Positions 1-8,505 of a stretch of DNA of 64,000 bases are shown here, in pieces. A program made the translations under genes and the position numbers. The notes beneath the pieces were generated by a model. That model was not told where the DNA came from. It worked only from the letters and a program-made list of their open reading frames with translations, and ran no database searches. This DNA is from Rhodospirillaceae bacterium (GTDB lineage: Bacteria > Pseudomonadota > Alphaproteobacteria > Reyranellales > Reyranellaceae), in contig WOUR01000016.1 of NCBI GenBank assembly GCA_009772935.1, positions 124,001-188,000 on the forward strand, read 5' to 3'. How positions within the stretch are numbered: the stretch's first letter is position 1; the number at the start of each line of letters is the position of its first letter.

Positions 1-55
1 TGCGGCTGGCATGACGGTCAAGGTTCCAGAGCGTGCGGTCTTCCGTTTCTTCCAT
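1..55 (-). CDS. opgH: Start of a gene after opgG, probably OpgH glucosyltransferase (partial)
   Basis: Only the first 18 codons are in the window; the rest lies beyond base 1. The ATG at 55 has a clear GGAGG ribosome binding site about eight bases upstream and starts 28 bases after the opgG stop on the same strand. In proteobacteria opgG is usually followed by opgH, the inner-membrane glucosyltransferase that makes the beta-glucan backbone of osmoregulated periplasmic glucans. The visible peptide (MEETEDRTLWNLDRHASR) is too short to prove the family, so the call rests on gene order. Confidence 0.5.
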   Translation of the reverse strand, partial: MEETEDRTLWNLDRHASR

Positions 56-83
56 CGGACGCGCCTCCGTACGCGAACATCGA

Positions 84-1568
84 TCAGGGCCGAAGCTGGA
101 TGCTGAAGGTCTCGCTCACTCGTTTGCCGTCCACGGTCAGGTAGGCGCGGATTTCGGCGGCGCGACGGCTCTCCGGCTCGACGTCGATGAACAGGCGCCG
201 GTTCGTCGAACCGGGAACCCGATCGATCTTGGCCCGCACCAGCTTGCCGCCGTTCACCTCTACGTTGGACTCGACCAGCCGTTGCTCGGGCAGCTCGGTC
301 AAAGTGTCGCCCTCGAACTCAATGACGAGGCGGCGCGCCTTGGTGTTGCCGTCGACCGGCGCCTGACGCGTCGCCACGACGCGCGCCTCGGGTGAAAGGG
401 CTGCTTCGTCGCTCAACGCCGAGAGCCGATAGCGGTATTCCAGAGGCTTGCCCTTCTCGACCGGCCACTTCGAGACCCAGAAGGCTACGATATTGTCGTG
501 GTACTCCGACGGCGTGGGGATTTCGACGAGACGCACCTCGCCCTCGCCCCAGTCGCCTTTGGGCTCGACCCACAGGCTGGGGCGGGTCTCGTACTTCGCC
601 ACGCCGTCCTGGTAGTGGTCGAAGCGGCGCTCGCGCTGCTGCAGGCCGAAGCCGCGCGGATTGTTGTCGACGAAGGACGAAACCTGCAGCGCGCCGGGAT
701 TGCCCAGCGGTCGCCAGATCCGCTCGCCCTCGCCGGTCCACAGCGCCAGCCCGTCGGAGTCATGGACCTCGGGCCTGAAGTCGTCGCGCCACGGGCCGGA
801 CTTGCCGGACAGGAACATGCTGGTGAGCGGTGCGATGCCCAGCATCGAAACGCCGTGGCGCATGAACAGACGCGCATCGACGTCGACCGTGGTGCGTGCC
901 CCCGGCGTCACGGTGAAGGCGTAGGCGCCGCTGGCGCCCGGCGATTCGAGCAAGGCGTAGAGGGTCATGGACGTGTCGCCGGGCGCCGGCTCGACCAGCC
1001 AGAATTCGCGAAACTCGGGGAACTCCTCCGAACGCGGCTGGGCGGTGTCGACCGCCAGCCCGCGCGCCGAGGCGCCATAGGCTTGCCCCTTGCCGATCGG
1101 CCGGTAGTAGCTTGCACCCAGGAACGAAAGGATCTCGTCGAACGCCTGCCCGTTCAACGGATGCGTGACCTTGAACCCTGCGAAACCGACCTTCGCCGGT
1201 GGCTTGGCGGTGCCGAAGTCGAACATCTCCGGCGAGGGCGAGAGGGCAACCGCCCCGTCCGGCGTTCCCGAAGGACCCCGGCGGATCACGTACATCTTCA
1301 CCGGCGTCTGATAGAGGAAGCCCGTCGGAAAGAACTCGACGTGGAAGCTGCCGCTATCGCGCCACAGGATCGAGTCCGGCCGGAAGCGGATGCCGCGATA
1401 GGCGTCGTATCCCAGCTTGGCCGTGTCGGGGACCGGTGCTTCCTTCGCGTAGGCCTGCATCGCCGAGTGCCGCGCCCGATCGATCAGCTTGTCGAAGAAT
1501 TCGTTCGCCTGCGCCGTGGAGACGCTGCTCCCGAGGATCACGACGAACAGGACGAGCAAACGGATCAC
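84..1568 (-). CDS. opgG: Periplasmic glucan biosynthesis protein OpgG/MdoG
   Basis: A 494-residue secreted protein of the MdoG/OpgG family, which acts in the periplasm on osmoregulated glucans and is needed for their assembly. It opens with a hydrophobic signal peptide (residues 1-21, ending near AQA). A family-like segment follows (YDAYRGIRFRPDSILW, then FHVEFFPTGFLYQTPV), then a beta-rich domain with the conserved FVDNNPRGFGLQQRER stretch near the middle. The length matches the family. The start has weak ribosome-binding context. It appears to form an operon with the gene starting at 55. The 213 bases upstream separate it from a divergent stress operon. Confidence 0.9.
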   Translation of the reverse strand: MIRLLVLFVVILGSSVSTAQANEFFDKLIDRARHSAMQAYAKEAPVPDTAKLGYDAYRGIRFRPDSILWRDSGSFHVEFFPTGFLYQTPVKMYVIRRGPSGTPDGAVALSPSPEMFDFGTAKPPAKVGFAGFKVTHPLNGQAFDEILSFLGASYYRPIGKGQAYGASARGLAVDTAQPRSEEFPEFREFWLVEPAPGDTSMTLYALLESPGASGAYAFTVTPGARTTVDVDARLFMRHGVSMLGIAPLTSMFLSGKSGPWRDDFRPEVHDSDGLALWTGEGERIWRPLGNPGALQVSSFVDNNPRGFGLQQRERRFDHYQDGVAKYETRPSLWVEPKGDWGEGEVRLVEIPTPSEYHDNIVAFWVSKWPVEKGKPLEYRYRLSALSDEAALSPEARVVATRQAPVDGNTKARRLVIEFEGDTLTELPEQRLVESNVEVNGGKLVRAKIDRVPGSTNRRLFIDVEPESRRAAEIRAYLTVDGKRVSETFSIQLRP

Positions 1569-1685
1569 GGCAATCCCTCATGCGACGGCGACGTGCCGCA
1601 ACGCAGTAGGGATCGACGCGGTTGCCCGCCGCACGTGACCGGCAAAGCGCAACTCCGTTCGCCACGGTACATGAGCGGCGGCTCT

Positions 1686-1707
1686 CGATATCGGCGGAAC
1701 GATATCG
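1686..1707. repeat. Two identical 8-base palindromes six bases apart
   Basis: CGATATCG occurs twice (1686-1693 and 1700-1707) separated by GCGGAA, in the divergent region between opgG and the stress operon. The second copy overlaps the last base of the GGAAC element at 1696-1700. It could be an operator for either gene or chance in GC-rich DNA. Confidence 0.4.
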
Positions 1708-1721
1708 GGCAAGTGCACGTT
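1696..1721 (+). promoter_or_regulatory. Putative general-stress (sigma-EcfG) promoter
   Basis: GGAAC at 1696-1700 and CGTT at 1718-1721 are separated by exactly 17 bases. This matches the established alphaproteobacterial EcfG pattern GGAAC-N16/17-CGTT. It lies about 60 bases upstream of the ATG at 1782 and faces an operon of small membrane proteins typical of stress regulons. The match is seen directly; sigma-factor dependence is inferred. Confidence 0.6.
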
Positions 1722-1781
1722 GGCAGGCCGCGATCACCACGGCGCTCCGCCGGGACGACATCGCCCAGGGAGAACCACACG

Positions 1782-2246
1782 ATGCCCGACACCAACCAGC
1801 ACACCACCACAAGACCCGACGACGCCAGGAACGCCAAGCCGGACCTCGGCGCGGCGGTTTCCGAAATCAAGACGGCGCTCTCCGGCAAGGCCGAGGAACT
1901 GGCCGGCCGGTCGGCCGAGAGCGGCGCTGCCGCCGTCTCGGCTCTCGGCAAGACCGCCGCCACGCTTGCCGGATCCCTGGAGGACCAGTCGCCCGCCGTC
2001 GCCGATTACGTGCGATCGACGGGCCAGCGTATCGACCGTCTGGCCGACGACCTGCGCGACAAGTCGGCCGGCGAGCTGCTGACGATCGCCACCGACTTCG
2101 GCAAGCGCCAGCCGCTGGCCCTGCTGGCCGGCTCGGCCATCGTCGGCTTCGCCCTGGCCCGCATCGTCAAGGCCGGCATGGGTGCCTCGACGGAAGCGGC
2201 CGGACCCCGGGCAAACGAGCCGAACGTCGGCCGCATCGACGTCTAG
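1782..2246 (+). CDS. YqjD/ElaB-like membrane-anchored stress protein
   Basis: A 154-residue protein. After a polar start it has a long predicted amphipathic helix rich in Ala, Asp, Glu, Lys and Arg (about residues 20-115), then one hydrophobic C-terminal segment (PLALLAGSAIVGFALARIV) that would anchor it in the inner membrane. This layout resembles the DUF883/YqjD group, small tail-anchored proteins linked to stationary phase, though the exact family is not certain. I chose the ATG at 1782 because the open frame upstream lies antisense to opgG. It is first in a three-gene operon with a YqjE-like holin-X protein and a DUF3618-like protein, downstream of the EcfG-type promoter at 1696-1721. Confidence 0.7.
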   Translation: MPDTNQHTTTRPDDARNAKPDLGAAVSEIKTALSGKAEELAGRSAESGAAAVSALGKTAATLAGSLEDQSPAVADYVRSTGQRIDRLADDLRDKSAGELLTIATDFGKRQPLALLAGSAIVGFALARIVKAGMGASTEAAGPRANEPNVGRIDV

Positions 2247-2255
2247 GGGGCGTGC

Positions 2256-2660
2256 ATGAACACGACAGACAGGCCGGGCGTCGTCGCCCTGGTCACCGAT
2301 GCTCTCGGCCGTAGCGCCGACCTCATCCAGACGGAGATTCGTCTGGCCCGCGTCGAACTGGGTGAAAAGGTCGACGCCCTGAAGACCAGCGTCGTCAGCG
2401 GCCTCGTCATGATGCTGGTAGGTACCGTCTTCATCATCGGCGCCCTCATCCTCGTGTTGCAGGCACTGGTGGCCGCGCTCATCGAGAGCGGCGTCGCGCC
2501 CGCGCTCGCCATCCTGATCGTCGCCGGCGGCTCCGCCGTGGGCGGCATCATCGTGCTGCTGGCCGGCAAGAAGACGATCGGTGCCGTCGACCCGACCCCG
2601 ACCCGAACCATCACGTCCCTTCAGAACGACGCCCGCATGGCGAAGGAGAGCCTGACATGA
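2256..2660 (+). CDS. Holin-X / YqjE-like phage-holin-superfamily membrane protein
   Basis: A 134-residue protein with an N-terminal amphipathic helix (about residues 1-45), two hydrophobic transmembrane helices (about 48-75 and 80-105) and a polar tail. This is the layout of the holin-X/YqjE family, found beside YqjD homologues in proteobacteria. Despite the family name there is no phage context here. It starts nine bases after the preceding stop, and its own stop overlaps the next start (ATGA), so translation is probably coupled. Its role is not known in detail; envelope stress protection is inferred from the neighbours. Confidence 0.75.
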   Translation: MNTTDRPGVVALVTDALGRSADLIQTEIRLARVELGEKVDALKTSVVSGLVMMLVGTVFIIGALILVLQALVAALIESGVAPALAILIVAGGSAVGGIIVLLAGKKTIGAVDPTPTRTITSLQNDARMAKESLT

Positions 2661-3499
2661 GAGAGAGCGCCCAACTCCAGCGCGAGGCCGAGGCTCAGCG
2701 CGCCGGCCTGTCCAACACGCTCGGCCAGCTGCGCGACGGCATGACCAGTTCGGCGCTCTCCGCAGAACTGGTCGGTGTCCTGCGCGACAGCAGCCTGACC
2801 CTGGTGAAGAGCCTGGCCGATTCGGCCCGCAGCAATCCCGGCGCCGCACTGCTGATCGGTGCCGGCCTCACCATGATGCTGACCAAGACCACCGGCGCCG
2901 ACGTGATGTCGACGGCCGGCTCGGCGCTGAAGGCGGCAACCGCTGCCGGCACCGATGCCGCCGTCGCGGCCGCCGGCGGGGTGAAGAGTGCGGCCGGCAG
3001 CGCCGCCGACACGGCCCGATCCCTCGCCGGTCAAGCCAGCGACAAGGTGACGGGCATGACCGACAAGGTCGCGGATGCCGTGAGCGGGACCGCCGGAGAA
3101 CTGCGCGACAAGGCGGGCGAACAGGTCGATCAGGCGCGGCGACTGGTCCATGACGGCCAGGACGCCGCGCAGCATCTGGAGCAGGATGCGACGAAGCTTG
3201 CCGCCGATGCCAGGCAGGCCGTCTCCAAGCTCCTCGAAGAACAACCGATCCTGGTCGCCGCGATCGGCACCGCGCTGGGCGCCGTCTTCGGCGCGGCGCT
3301 GCCGGTCTCCCAGGCCGAGCGCAGCGTCCTGGGCAAGATGGGCGCCGAGGCGATCGACAAGAGCCGCGACGTCCTCGAAACCGCCAAGGACACGGTCGGC
3401 GAACAGCTCGCCGACGCGCATCTCGGCGACAAGGTCGGTGAAATGGCGGGCAAACTGGTCGACACGATGGTGCCGACGTCGCCCTCACGGTCCGCGTAA
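2657..3499 (+). CDS. DUF3618-like membrane-associated stress protein
   Basis: A 280-residue protein that begins with a polar Glu/Arg/Gln-rich helix resembling the DUF3618 N-terminal module. Two hydrophobic stretches follow (around residues 54-76, GAALLIGAGLTMMLTK, and 197-215, ILVAAIGTALGAVFGAAL), linked by long Ala/Asp/Lys-rich helical repeats with many AADxA- and DKV-type steps. Related proteins follow YqjD and holin-X genes in Rhodospirillales and Hyphomicrobiales. The start overlaps the previous stop by four bases, and a strong terminator follows 21 bases after the stop. The function is unknown; a role in membrane integrity under stress is inferred. Confidence 0.65.
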   Translation: MRESAQLQREAEAQRAGLSNTLGQLRDGMTSSALSAELVGVLRDSSLTLVKSLADSARSNPGAALLIGAGLTMMLTKTTGADVMSTAGSALKAATAAGTDAAVAAAGGVKSAAGSAADTARSLAGQASDKVTGMTDKVADAVSGTAGELRDKAGEQVDQARRLVHDGQDAAQHLEQDATKLAADARQAVSKLLEEQPILVAAIGTALGAVFGAALPVSQAERSVLGKMGAEAIDKSRDVLETAKDTVGEQLADAHLGDKVGEMAGKLVDTMVPTSPSRSA

Positions 3500-3520
3500 C
3501 CCCCCGGCGTTGCCAAGAAG

Positions 3521-3548
3521 AAGGCCGCCCGAAGGGGCGGCCTTTTTT
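3521..3548 (+). terminator. Rho-independent terminator of the stress operon
   Basis: A perfect 10-base-pair stem (AAGGCCGCCC with GGGCGGCCTT, loop GAAG) runs into six T residues. It sits just after the stop at 3499 and is well placed to end the three-gene operon. Confidence 0.9.
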
Positions 3549-3587
3549 ACGTCTCGACGAAAGCGACCCGAACCTGTGCGGACGTCA

Positions 3588-3767
3588 TTAGGAATTGGGC
3601 TTGGGCAGAGTCATCGGGCTGATCCGCAGGATCTTGTAGCCCACCTGTTCCAGCTTGGTGGCTTCCGCCTGGGCTTCCACCAGGCTCGAATAGCCGATGC
3701 CGATTTCAGACTGGGTGCGCGGGTCCACCGTCCACACCATGTGCTTGCCGAATGCTTCGTTGCTCAT
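3588..3767 (-). CDS. Small conserved-looking hypothetical protein, 59 residues
   Basis: A short gene: ATG at 3767 with an AAGGAG ribosome binding site four bases upstream, stop at 3588. The protein starts MSNEAFGKHMVWTVDPRTQ and ends PMTLPKPNS. It has no signal peptide or membrane segment and contains one amphipathic helix (about 28-41). The strong ribosome binding site and codon use like its neighbours argue that it is real. I do not recognise the family. It stands alone: the stress-operon terminator faces it from the left, and the next minus-strand gene ends 75 bases upstream of its start. Confidence 0.65.
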   Translation of the reverse strand: MSNEAFGKHMVWTVDPRTQSEIGIGYSSLVEAQAEATKLEQVGYKILRISPMTLPKPNS

Positions 3768-3842
3768 TGCTCCTTGTACAGGTCTTGCGCCGGGGAGTCC
3801 GAACCTTCTTGCCGCCCCCGGAGAACCCGCACGGACCGGGCA

Positions 3843-5048
3843 TTACCTGCTGCAGCGAAGACCGCCGCGCTCCACTGCGCCGCGCCCGAAGTCATCGATC
3901 AGCGCCGAGGCGATCGTGCGGTTCATCAGCGCGGTCGGGTGGCCGTCGTCCTGCATATAGAAGCGGTCGACCGGCTGCGGCGGCCGGGGCAGCAGCGCAT
4001 TGACGTCGAGGACGGGGACACCGGAGGCGCAAAGCAACGGCACCATCGTCTCGCGCCACCCCGCGAGATCGCCGCGCCAGGTTTCCCCGGAGTAGTAGAG
4101 CACGACGAGCCGCGCGCCATAGTCGGTGGCGAGCTTCCCCTCGATCTCGCGCAGGATACGGACGAATAGGCGCTGCTCCTTCGCCTCGTCCACCGCGGTG
4201 GCCTTCCGGCCGAGCGCGAACAGCCGCGAGCCCACGAGCAGCGACTCGACGAAGGCCGACGGCTCGACCCAGGTGCCGCGCGCCACCAGCCGGTCGTCGG
4301 GCTCGACGACGTAGCGCGGACTGTCGTGCAGCCACTGGACCCGCCCGGCGACGCGCAGCACGTGGTCGTCGACGACCGATACCACCGCCCAGGGGAACTT
4401 CGTGAGCCCGGCCTTGCGCGGCTCACCGATCTCGAGCTGGCGCAGCACCTGGTTGAGGCCGTACCCCTTCACGGCAAGGGTCACCGGCTGCAGCGGGCCG
4501 CCGGACTCTTCGCGCAGGTACCAGGCCAGGGTCTGGTCGTCGGGGAGGCCTGCGCCGAAGGCGAAGGAATCGCCCAGGATCAGGACCGGCTCAGCACCGG
4601 CCCCGTCCGGCCCGGGCGTCAGCGTGCGGAAGCCGTTGGTGTCGGTGGTGTAGACGACGTCGTAGATCGTGCGCCCGTTCTTGACCGCGGTCGCCCGCGC
4701 CCGCCGGTCCGGCAGCATGCGGAACGCGAGCGTCGGATCGGGCGTGAACAAAGGCTCCTGCGTCTCCACCAGCCCCCGCCGGAACGCAGCGAGGTCGCGC
4801 TCCTCGACGAAGCGGTTCATCGCGTCCGTGCGCAGCAGGATCTCGCACCCGAGGATGCCGATAGCCAGCGTGAAAAGGAGAAGCGAGGCATTCCTGAGCC
4901 GTGGCGCCACCACCAGCATCACAAGGAACCAGACGGCAAGAAACGCCATCGCGCCCAGCACCGAAGAGGCCCAGGCGACCGCCGTCCAGAAACCAAGCGC
5001 CGGAACGACGAGCAGAAGGAAAAGCGCGGCGACGGCCGTCGTCCCCAA
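3843..5048 (-). CDS. SGNH/GDSL-hydrolase-like membrane protein
   Basis: The N-terminus carries two or three hydrophobic segments within the first 75 residues, followed by an SGNH-type domain. The nucleophile block is VLILGDSFAFGAGL (Gly-Asp-Ser, mid-protein), and near the C-terminus there is a DDGHPTALMNRTIA block containing the expected Asp-x-x-His. Such proteins often modify surface polysaccharides (acetylation or deacetylation, AlgX/OAT-like), but the substrate cannot be read from sequence. The start is uncertain: TTG at 5048 keeps the first hydrophobic segment and gives 401 residues, while ATG at 4949 would remove it. It lies 41 bases after the tctC stop and may be co-transcribed with it. 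Confidence 0.7.
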   Translation of the reverse strand: MGTTAVAALFLLLVVPALGFWTAVAWASSVLGAMAFLAVWFLVMLVVAPRLRNASLLLFTLAIGILGCEILLRTDAMNRFVEERDLAAFRRGLVETQEPLFTPDPTLAFRMLPDRRARATAVKNGRTIYDVVYTTDTNGFRTLTPGPDGAGAEPVLILGDSFAFGAGLPDDQTLAWYLREESGGPLQPVTLAVKGYGLNQVLRQLEIGEPRKAGLTKFPWAVVSVVDDHVLRVAGRVQWLHDSPRYVVEPDDRLVARGTWVEPSAFVESLLVGSRLFALGRKATAVDEAKEQRLFVRILREIEGKLATDYGARLVVLYYSGETWRGDLAGWRETMVPLLCASGVPVLDVNALLPRPPQPVDRFYMQDDGHPTALMNRTIASALIDDFGRGAVERGGLRCSR

Positions 5049-5089
5049 TGGTCGACGGCGTCCCGGTTCGATATCTGGTGGGGCCGGCC

Positions 5090-6076
5090 TCAGCCGTCCA
5101 CCTTGGCGCCGCTCGCCTTCACGATGGGCGCCCACACCGCGATCTCGCTCACGATGCGGTCCTGCAGCCCCTTGGGCGGCGTCGGCCACGGATCGCTGCC
5201 GAGGGCCGCGAGTTTCGCCTTCACGTCGGGATCCTCGAGCGCCTTGATGCCGGCGGCGGCCAGCTTGTCGACGATCGGCTGCGGTACGCCGGCCGGCCCG
5301 CCGAAGCCCATCCAGACCTCGACCACATAGTTCGGCACGAACTCGATGATCGCCGGCACGTCGGGCGCCGCCTTGTTGCGCGTCCGGCTGGTGACGCCGA
5401 GCGCCCGCAGCTTGCCGGCCTGCACGTGCGGCCAGCAGCTCGGCATGTTGTCGAACATGATGTGCACGTTGCCGGCGATGAGGTCCTGCATCGCACCGGC
5501 GCTGCCCTTGTAGGGAACGTGCAGCATGTCGGTGCCGGTGAGTTGCTTGAACATCTCGCCAGCCAGATGGATCGTGGTCCCCGACCCTGACGAGGCCATG
5601 TTGTACTTGCCGGGATTGGCTTTCAGCAGGGCGATCAGCTCCGGCACGGTCTTCGCGGGCACGCTGGGATGCACCACCAGCATGTTCGGCCACACCGACA
5701 TGCCGGCCATCGGCGAGAAATCCTTCACCGGATCGTAGGGCAGCTTGGCGTAGAGAGCGGGCGCCATGCAGAACATGGAGATGGTGATCAGGCCGATCGT
5801 GTACCCGTCGGGCGCCGCCTTGGCGAGCGCGTCGGTCCCGATGGTGCCGCCGCCCCCGGCGCGGTTGTCGATCAGCACCTGCTGGCCCAGCATCTCCGAA
5901 ACCTTGGCCATGACGATGCGCGAGATGTTGTCGGTCGCGCCCGCCGGCGTGTAGGGCACGATGAACTTGATCTGCTTGTTCGGATAGGCGTCCTGGGCGC
6001 GCACGAGGCCCGGCGCGGCGAGAGTGGCGGCGGCGCCGGCCAACAGGGCGCGACGGCTGGTCTTGAACGTGGGCAC
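5090..6076 (-). CDS. Bug/TctC-family tripartite tricarboxylate transporter solute-binding protein
   Basis: A 328-residue periplasmic binding protein of the Bug (TctC) family, which captures small carboxylates or related molecules for TctAB-type carriers or for sensing. I chose the GTG at 6076 because GGAGGA lies just upstream. The N-terminus has a twin-arginine-like signal (SRRALLAGAA, cleavage near AQA). Typical blocks follow: IKFIVPYTPAGATDNISRI, a GGGGTIGTDALAKAAPDG region, and AGNVHIMFDN. No TctA or TctB gene is adjacent, which is common for this highly amplified family. The ligand is unknown. The SGNH-like gene follows after 41 bases. Confidence 0.9.
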   Translation of the reverse strand: MPTFKTSRRALLAGAAATLAAPGLVRAQDAYPNKQIKFIVPYTPAGATDNISRIVMAKVSEMLGQQVLIDNRAGGGGTIGTDALAKAAPDGYTIGLITISMFCMAPALYAKLPYDPVKDFSPMAGMSVWPNMLVVHPSVPAKTVPELIALLKANPGKYNMASSGSGTTIHLAGEMFKQLTGTDMLHVPYKGSAGAMQDLIAGNVHIMFDNMPSCWPHVQAGKLRALGVTSRTRNKAAPDVPAIIEFVPNYVVEVWMGFGGPAGVPQPIVDKLAAAGIKALEDPDVKAKLAALGSDPWPTPPKGLQDRIVSEIAVWAPIVKASGAKVDG

Positions 6077-6182
6077 GATTCCTCCGAACGACGTTTCTTG
6101 GTGTGCGGAAACGCTAACAGCCGGCCCGAGGGGCGTCACGCACTCCGGCGTCGGCGGCTCGCGCTGCGGGCCGCGAGGTCGC

Positions 6183-7565
6183 TCAGCGGGCCGTGACGCT
6201 CGACGCCGGCATGACGAACACCTCGACCGGTTCGCCGCGGCCGGGCACCTGGACGGCGCCGACCGGGCGAAAGTGCCTGCTGTCGGCGGCGCCGAAGCTG
6301 CCCGAGTTGACGGCGGCGGCCAGCGTCTCGGCACTGGCGACGATGGACGCATCGTGTGCCCGCGCCAGATGCTCCAGCCGGCTCGCCACGTTCACCGTGT
6401 CGCCAACCGCACTGTATTCGAGACGGTTCGGACTGCCGATGGCGCCCATAAGCACCGGCCCGACATGCACGCCGACGGCGATGCGCACCGCCGGCAGGCC
6501 GCGTGTCCGCCGGCCGCGGTTCCACGCCTCGACCGACCGCACCATGCCGAGGGCACAGCGCAGCGCGCGGGTCTCGTCGTCGGGCTGTGCGTCCGGCGTG
6601 CCGAAGGTCGCCATGACACCGTCGCCGATGAATTTGTCGAGCGTGCCGCCGTGGGCGAAGATGCATTCGGCCATGCGCTGATGGAAGACACGCAGGAAAT
6701 TGATGGTCTGCTGCGGCGGTTGCCCTTCCATCAGGCGCGTGAAGCCCACGACGTCGACGAACAGCACCGTGGCCTTGCTCTCGCGGCCGGCCTCGAAATC
6801 GTTCTCGGCGCCGGCCAGGCGATCGACGAGGTTGGGAGAAAAGTACCGCGCGAGATTGTTGCGCTCGCCTTCCGCCGAGAGGGTACGGCCGAGATGGGCG
6901 CGGGCCCGCCACACCGCGACTGCGATGAAGCCGGTGCAGAGCGTCATGAAGATCAGCTGCTGGATCAGGAAGGCCTCGGGCGTCACGAAGCCGGGACCGA
7001 TCAGCCGCGCGAAGATGCCCCGCGCCACCGGCCAGAGGTCGGCCGCGCCCGCGAGATCGATGCCGAAGGCGCGCGCCTGGTCGAGCGCGGTCCAGACGAA
7101 GCTCCCTACCAGTGCCACCAGCGAGGCCGCGCCGGTCAGGATCACCGTGCGCACGGAATAGCTCAGCGCGCTCGCGGTGAGATAGATGACCAGGTAGAGG
7201 AACAGCGAACGGCGGCCGAACACCTGTTCGAGCCACAGGCCGTTGTCCGGCGCACCGGGAATCGGCACCAGCGTGCCGATCGTGATGACCGTCACGTCGA
7301 GCACGGTGACGGCGAGCTGCACCGTCCGCGCGTGGGGCGAGCCGCGCAGCGCATAGACGATCCAGGCCGACGCCATCATCGTCACGCAGGCGCCGACGCC
7401 GATGCCCACACGCGCCGGCCCGGCGGCGAACAGCAGCCAGACCGCGACGATGCCCAGCGCGATCAGCCGGAAGCGGAACGCGAAGGCGAGGCCGTTATGC
7501 TCTTCTTCCTGGAGCCGGAGCCGCAGGCGCGAGACGGCGCCATCCTGGGTGAGGGCTGATGACAT
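6183..7565 (-). CDS. Membrane-bound class III adenylate/guanylate cyclase
   Basis: About 460 residues. The N-terminal half has roughly six hydrophobic helices (residues 30-230). The C-terminal half is a class III cyclase catalytic domain: ATVLFVDVVGFTRLME supplies the first metal-binding Asp, FIGDGVMATFG the second, and EYSAVGDTVNVASRLE the conserved Asn and Arg. It should make cyclic AMP (or GMP) at the membrane. The ATG at 7565 follows GGAAGAAG; the frame stays open upstream to 7742, so a longer product is possible. It is divergent from the GST-like gene at 7741. The input signal for the membrane domain is unknown. Confidence 0.88.
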   Translation of the reverse strand: MSSALTQDGAVSRLRLRLQEEEHNGLAFAFRFRLIALGIVAVWLLFAAGPARVGIGVGACVTMMASAWIVYALRGSPHARTVQLAVTVLDVTVITIGTLVPIPGAPDNGLWLEQVFGRRSLFLYLVIYLTASALSYSVRTVILTGAASLVALVGSFVWTALDQARAFGIDLAGAADLWPVARGIFARLIGPGFVTPEAFLIQQLIFMTLCTGFIAVAVWRARAHLGRTLSAEGERNNLARYFSPNLVDRLAGAENDFEAGRESKATVLFVDVVGFTRLMEGQPPQQTINFLRVFHQRMAECIFAHGGTLDKFIGDGVMATFGTPDAQPDDETRALRCALGMVRSVEAWNRGRRTRGLPAVRIAVGVHVGPVLMGAIGSPNRLEYSAVGDTVNVASRLEHLARAHDASIVASAETLAAAVNSGSFGAADSRHFRPVGAVQVPGRGEPVEVFVMPASSVTAR

Positions 7566-7740
7566 CTTCTTCCGTGTTGCAGACGGGCCGACCGGCTTAC
7601 GCGCTCTGCGTGTGCGCGTGAACGGTGTTTCGTTCAAACAAGCGTGAATGACGGTGTGAGAAATTCTCGTCTCTTGCCATCGAAATGATCGTTGGCTTTG
7701 CCCTCGTGCGACCACAATGATTGCGATCGAAGGAGACGCC

Positions 7741-8505
7741 ATGCTCGCCTATAAGACTCCTGCCGAGATCGTCGACCATGAGGGGCTGCGCATCGTGCTG
7801 GTGCGTGGCGTGCCGAGCCCGTGGAGCCAGGCCGCCAAGACGATCCTCGAGATCAAGGGCTTGGACTATGTCGCGGCTCCGCTCGACGTCGGCGCCGCCA
7901 ACGAGGAGATCGTCGCCTGGTCCGGCCAGAACAGCGGACCCGTCGTCGCCTGGCGCGACGGCCCACCGCTCAACCGCTGGCTCGACATCCTGCTGCTGGC
8001 CGAGCGCCTCGCGCCGGCGCCCGCCCTTCTCCCTGCCGATCCGTTAGAGCGCGCGCTGGCGATCGGCCTCGGCCACGAGATCCTGGGCGAGCGCGGCATC
8101 GCCTGGAACCGCCGCCTGCAGATGTTCTCAATGGCGGTGAAGGCCGGCGTGGGCGCGCGCATGGCGCCGCTGATCGACAAATACGGCTTCGATGCCGGCG
8201 ACGCTGAGGCGGCGGGCACGCGCATCGCGGCCACCTTGCGCGGGCTCGCGACACAGCTCCGCGCGCAGCGGGCGCGCGGCGTGCCCTACTTCGTGGGCGA
8301 CGCGCTGAGCTGCGTCGACATCTACTGGACGTCGGTCATGAGCATGATCCTGCCGCTGCCCGCCGTGCAGTGCCCGATTCGGGAATCGTCACGCCCGGCC
8401 TTCACCGCCAGCGACCCGCAGATCGTGGCGGCGCTCGACCCGATCCTGATCGAACACCGCAACCGCATCTTCAAGACGCACTTCCGCGACCCAATGGAAT
8501 TCTAG
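7741..8505 (+). CDS. Glutathione S-transferase-like protein
   Basis: A 254-residue protein with a thioredoxin-like N-terminal domain (about residues 15-80, RIVLVRGVPSPWSQAAKTIL) and a helical C-terminal domain, as in GSTs. The usual Cys or Ser of the CPYC-type loop is replaced by a PSPWS sequence, so its catalytic chemistry is uncertain. An AAGGAG site sits just before the ATG at 7741. Its stop TAG and the stop of the convergent lipase gene share the same CTAG. No partner genes suggest a substrate. Confidence 0.7.
   Translation: MLAYKTPAEIVDHEGLRIVLVRGVPSPWSQAAKTILEIKGLDYVAAPLDVGAANEEIVAWSGQNSGPVVAWRDGPPLNRWLDILLLAERLAPAPALLPADPLERALAIGLGHEILGERGIAWNRRLQMFSMAVKAGVGARMAPLIDKYGFDAGDAEAAGTRIAATLRGLATQLRAQRARGVPYFVGDALSCVDIYWTSVMSMILPLPAVQCPIRESSRPAFTASDPQIVAALDPILIEHRNRIFKTHFRDPMEF

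Noticed and set aside
498..1781. A long plus-strand reading frame running antisense to opgG into the YqjD-like gene
   Set aside because: opgG has a signal peptide and clear family motifs. The antisense translation is low-complexity and Arg-rich, typical of GC-rich shadow frames. Only the part from the ATG at 1782 is accepted.
2256..2660. A phage holin as a sign of prophage
   Set aside because: It belongs to the holin-X/YqjE housekeeping group, and no phage genes are nearby.
5049..5693. An N-terminal extension of the SGNH-like gene across tctC
   Set aside because: The extension is an Arg/Gly-rich shadow of the TctC coding sequence; the hydrophobic start at 5048 fits better.
7656..7668. GAGAA-A-TTCTC inverted repeat between the cyclase and GST genes as an operator
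   Set aside because: It is short, has no neighbouring regulator, and is the kind of match expected by chance.
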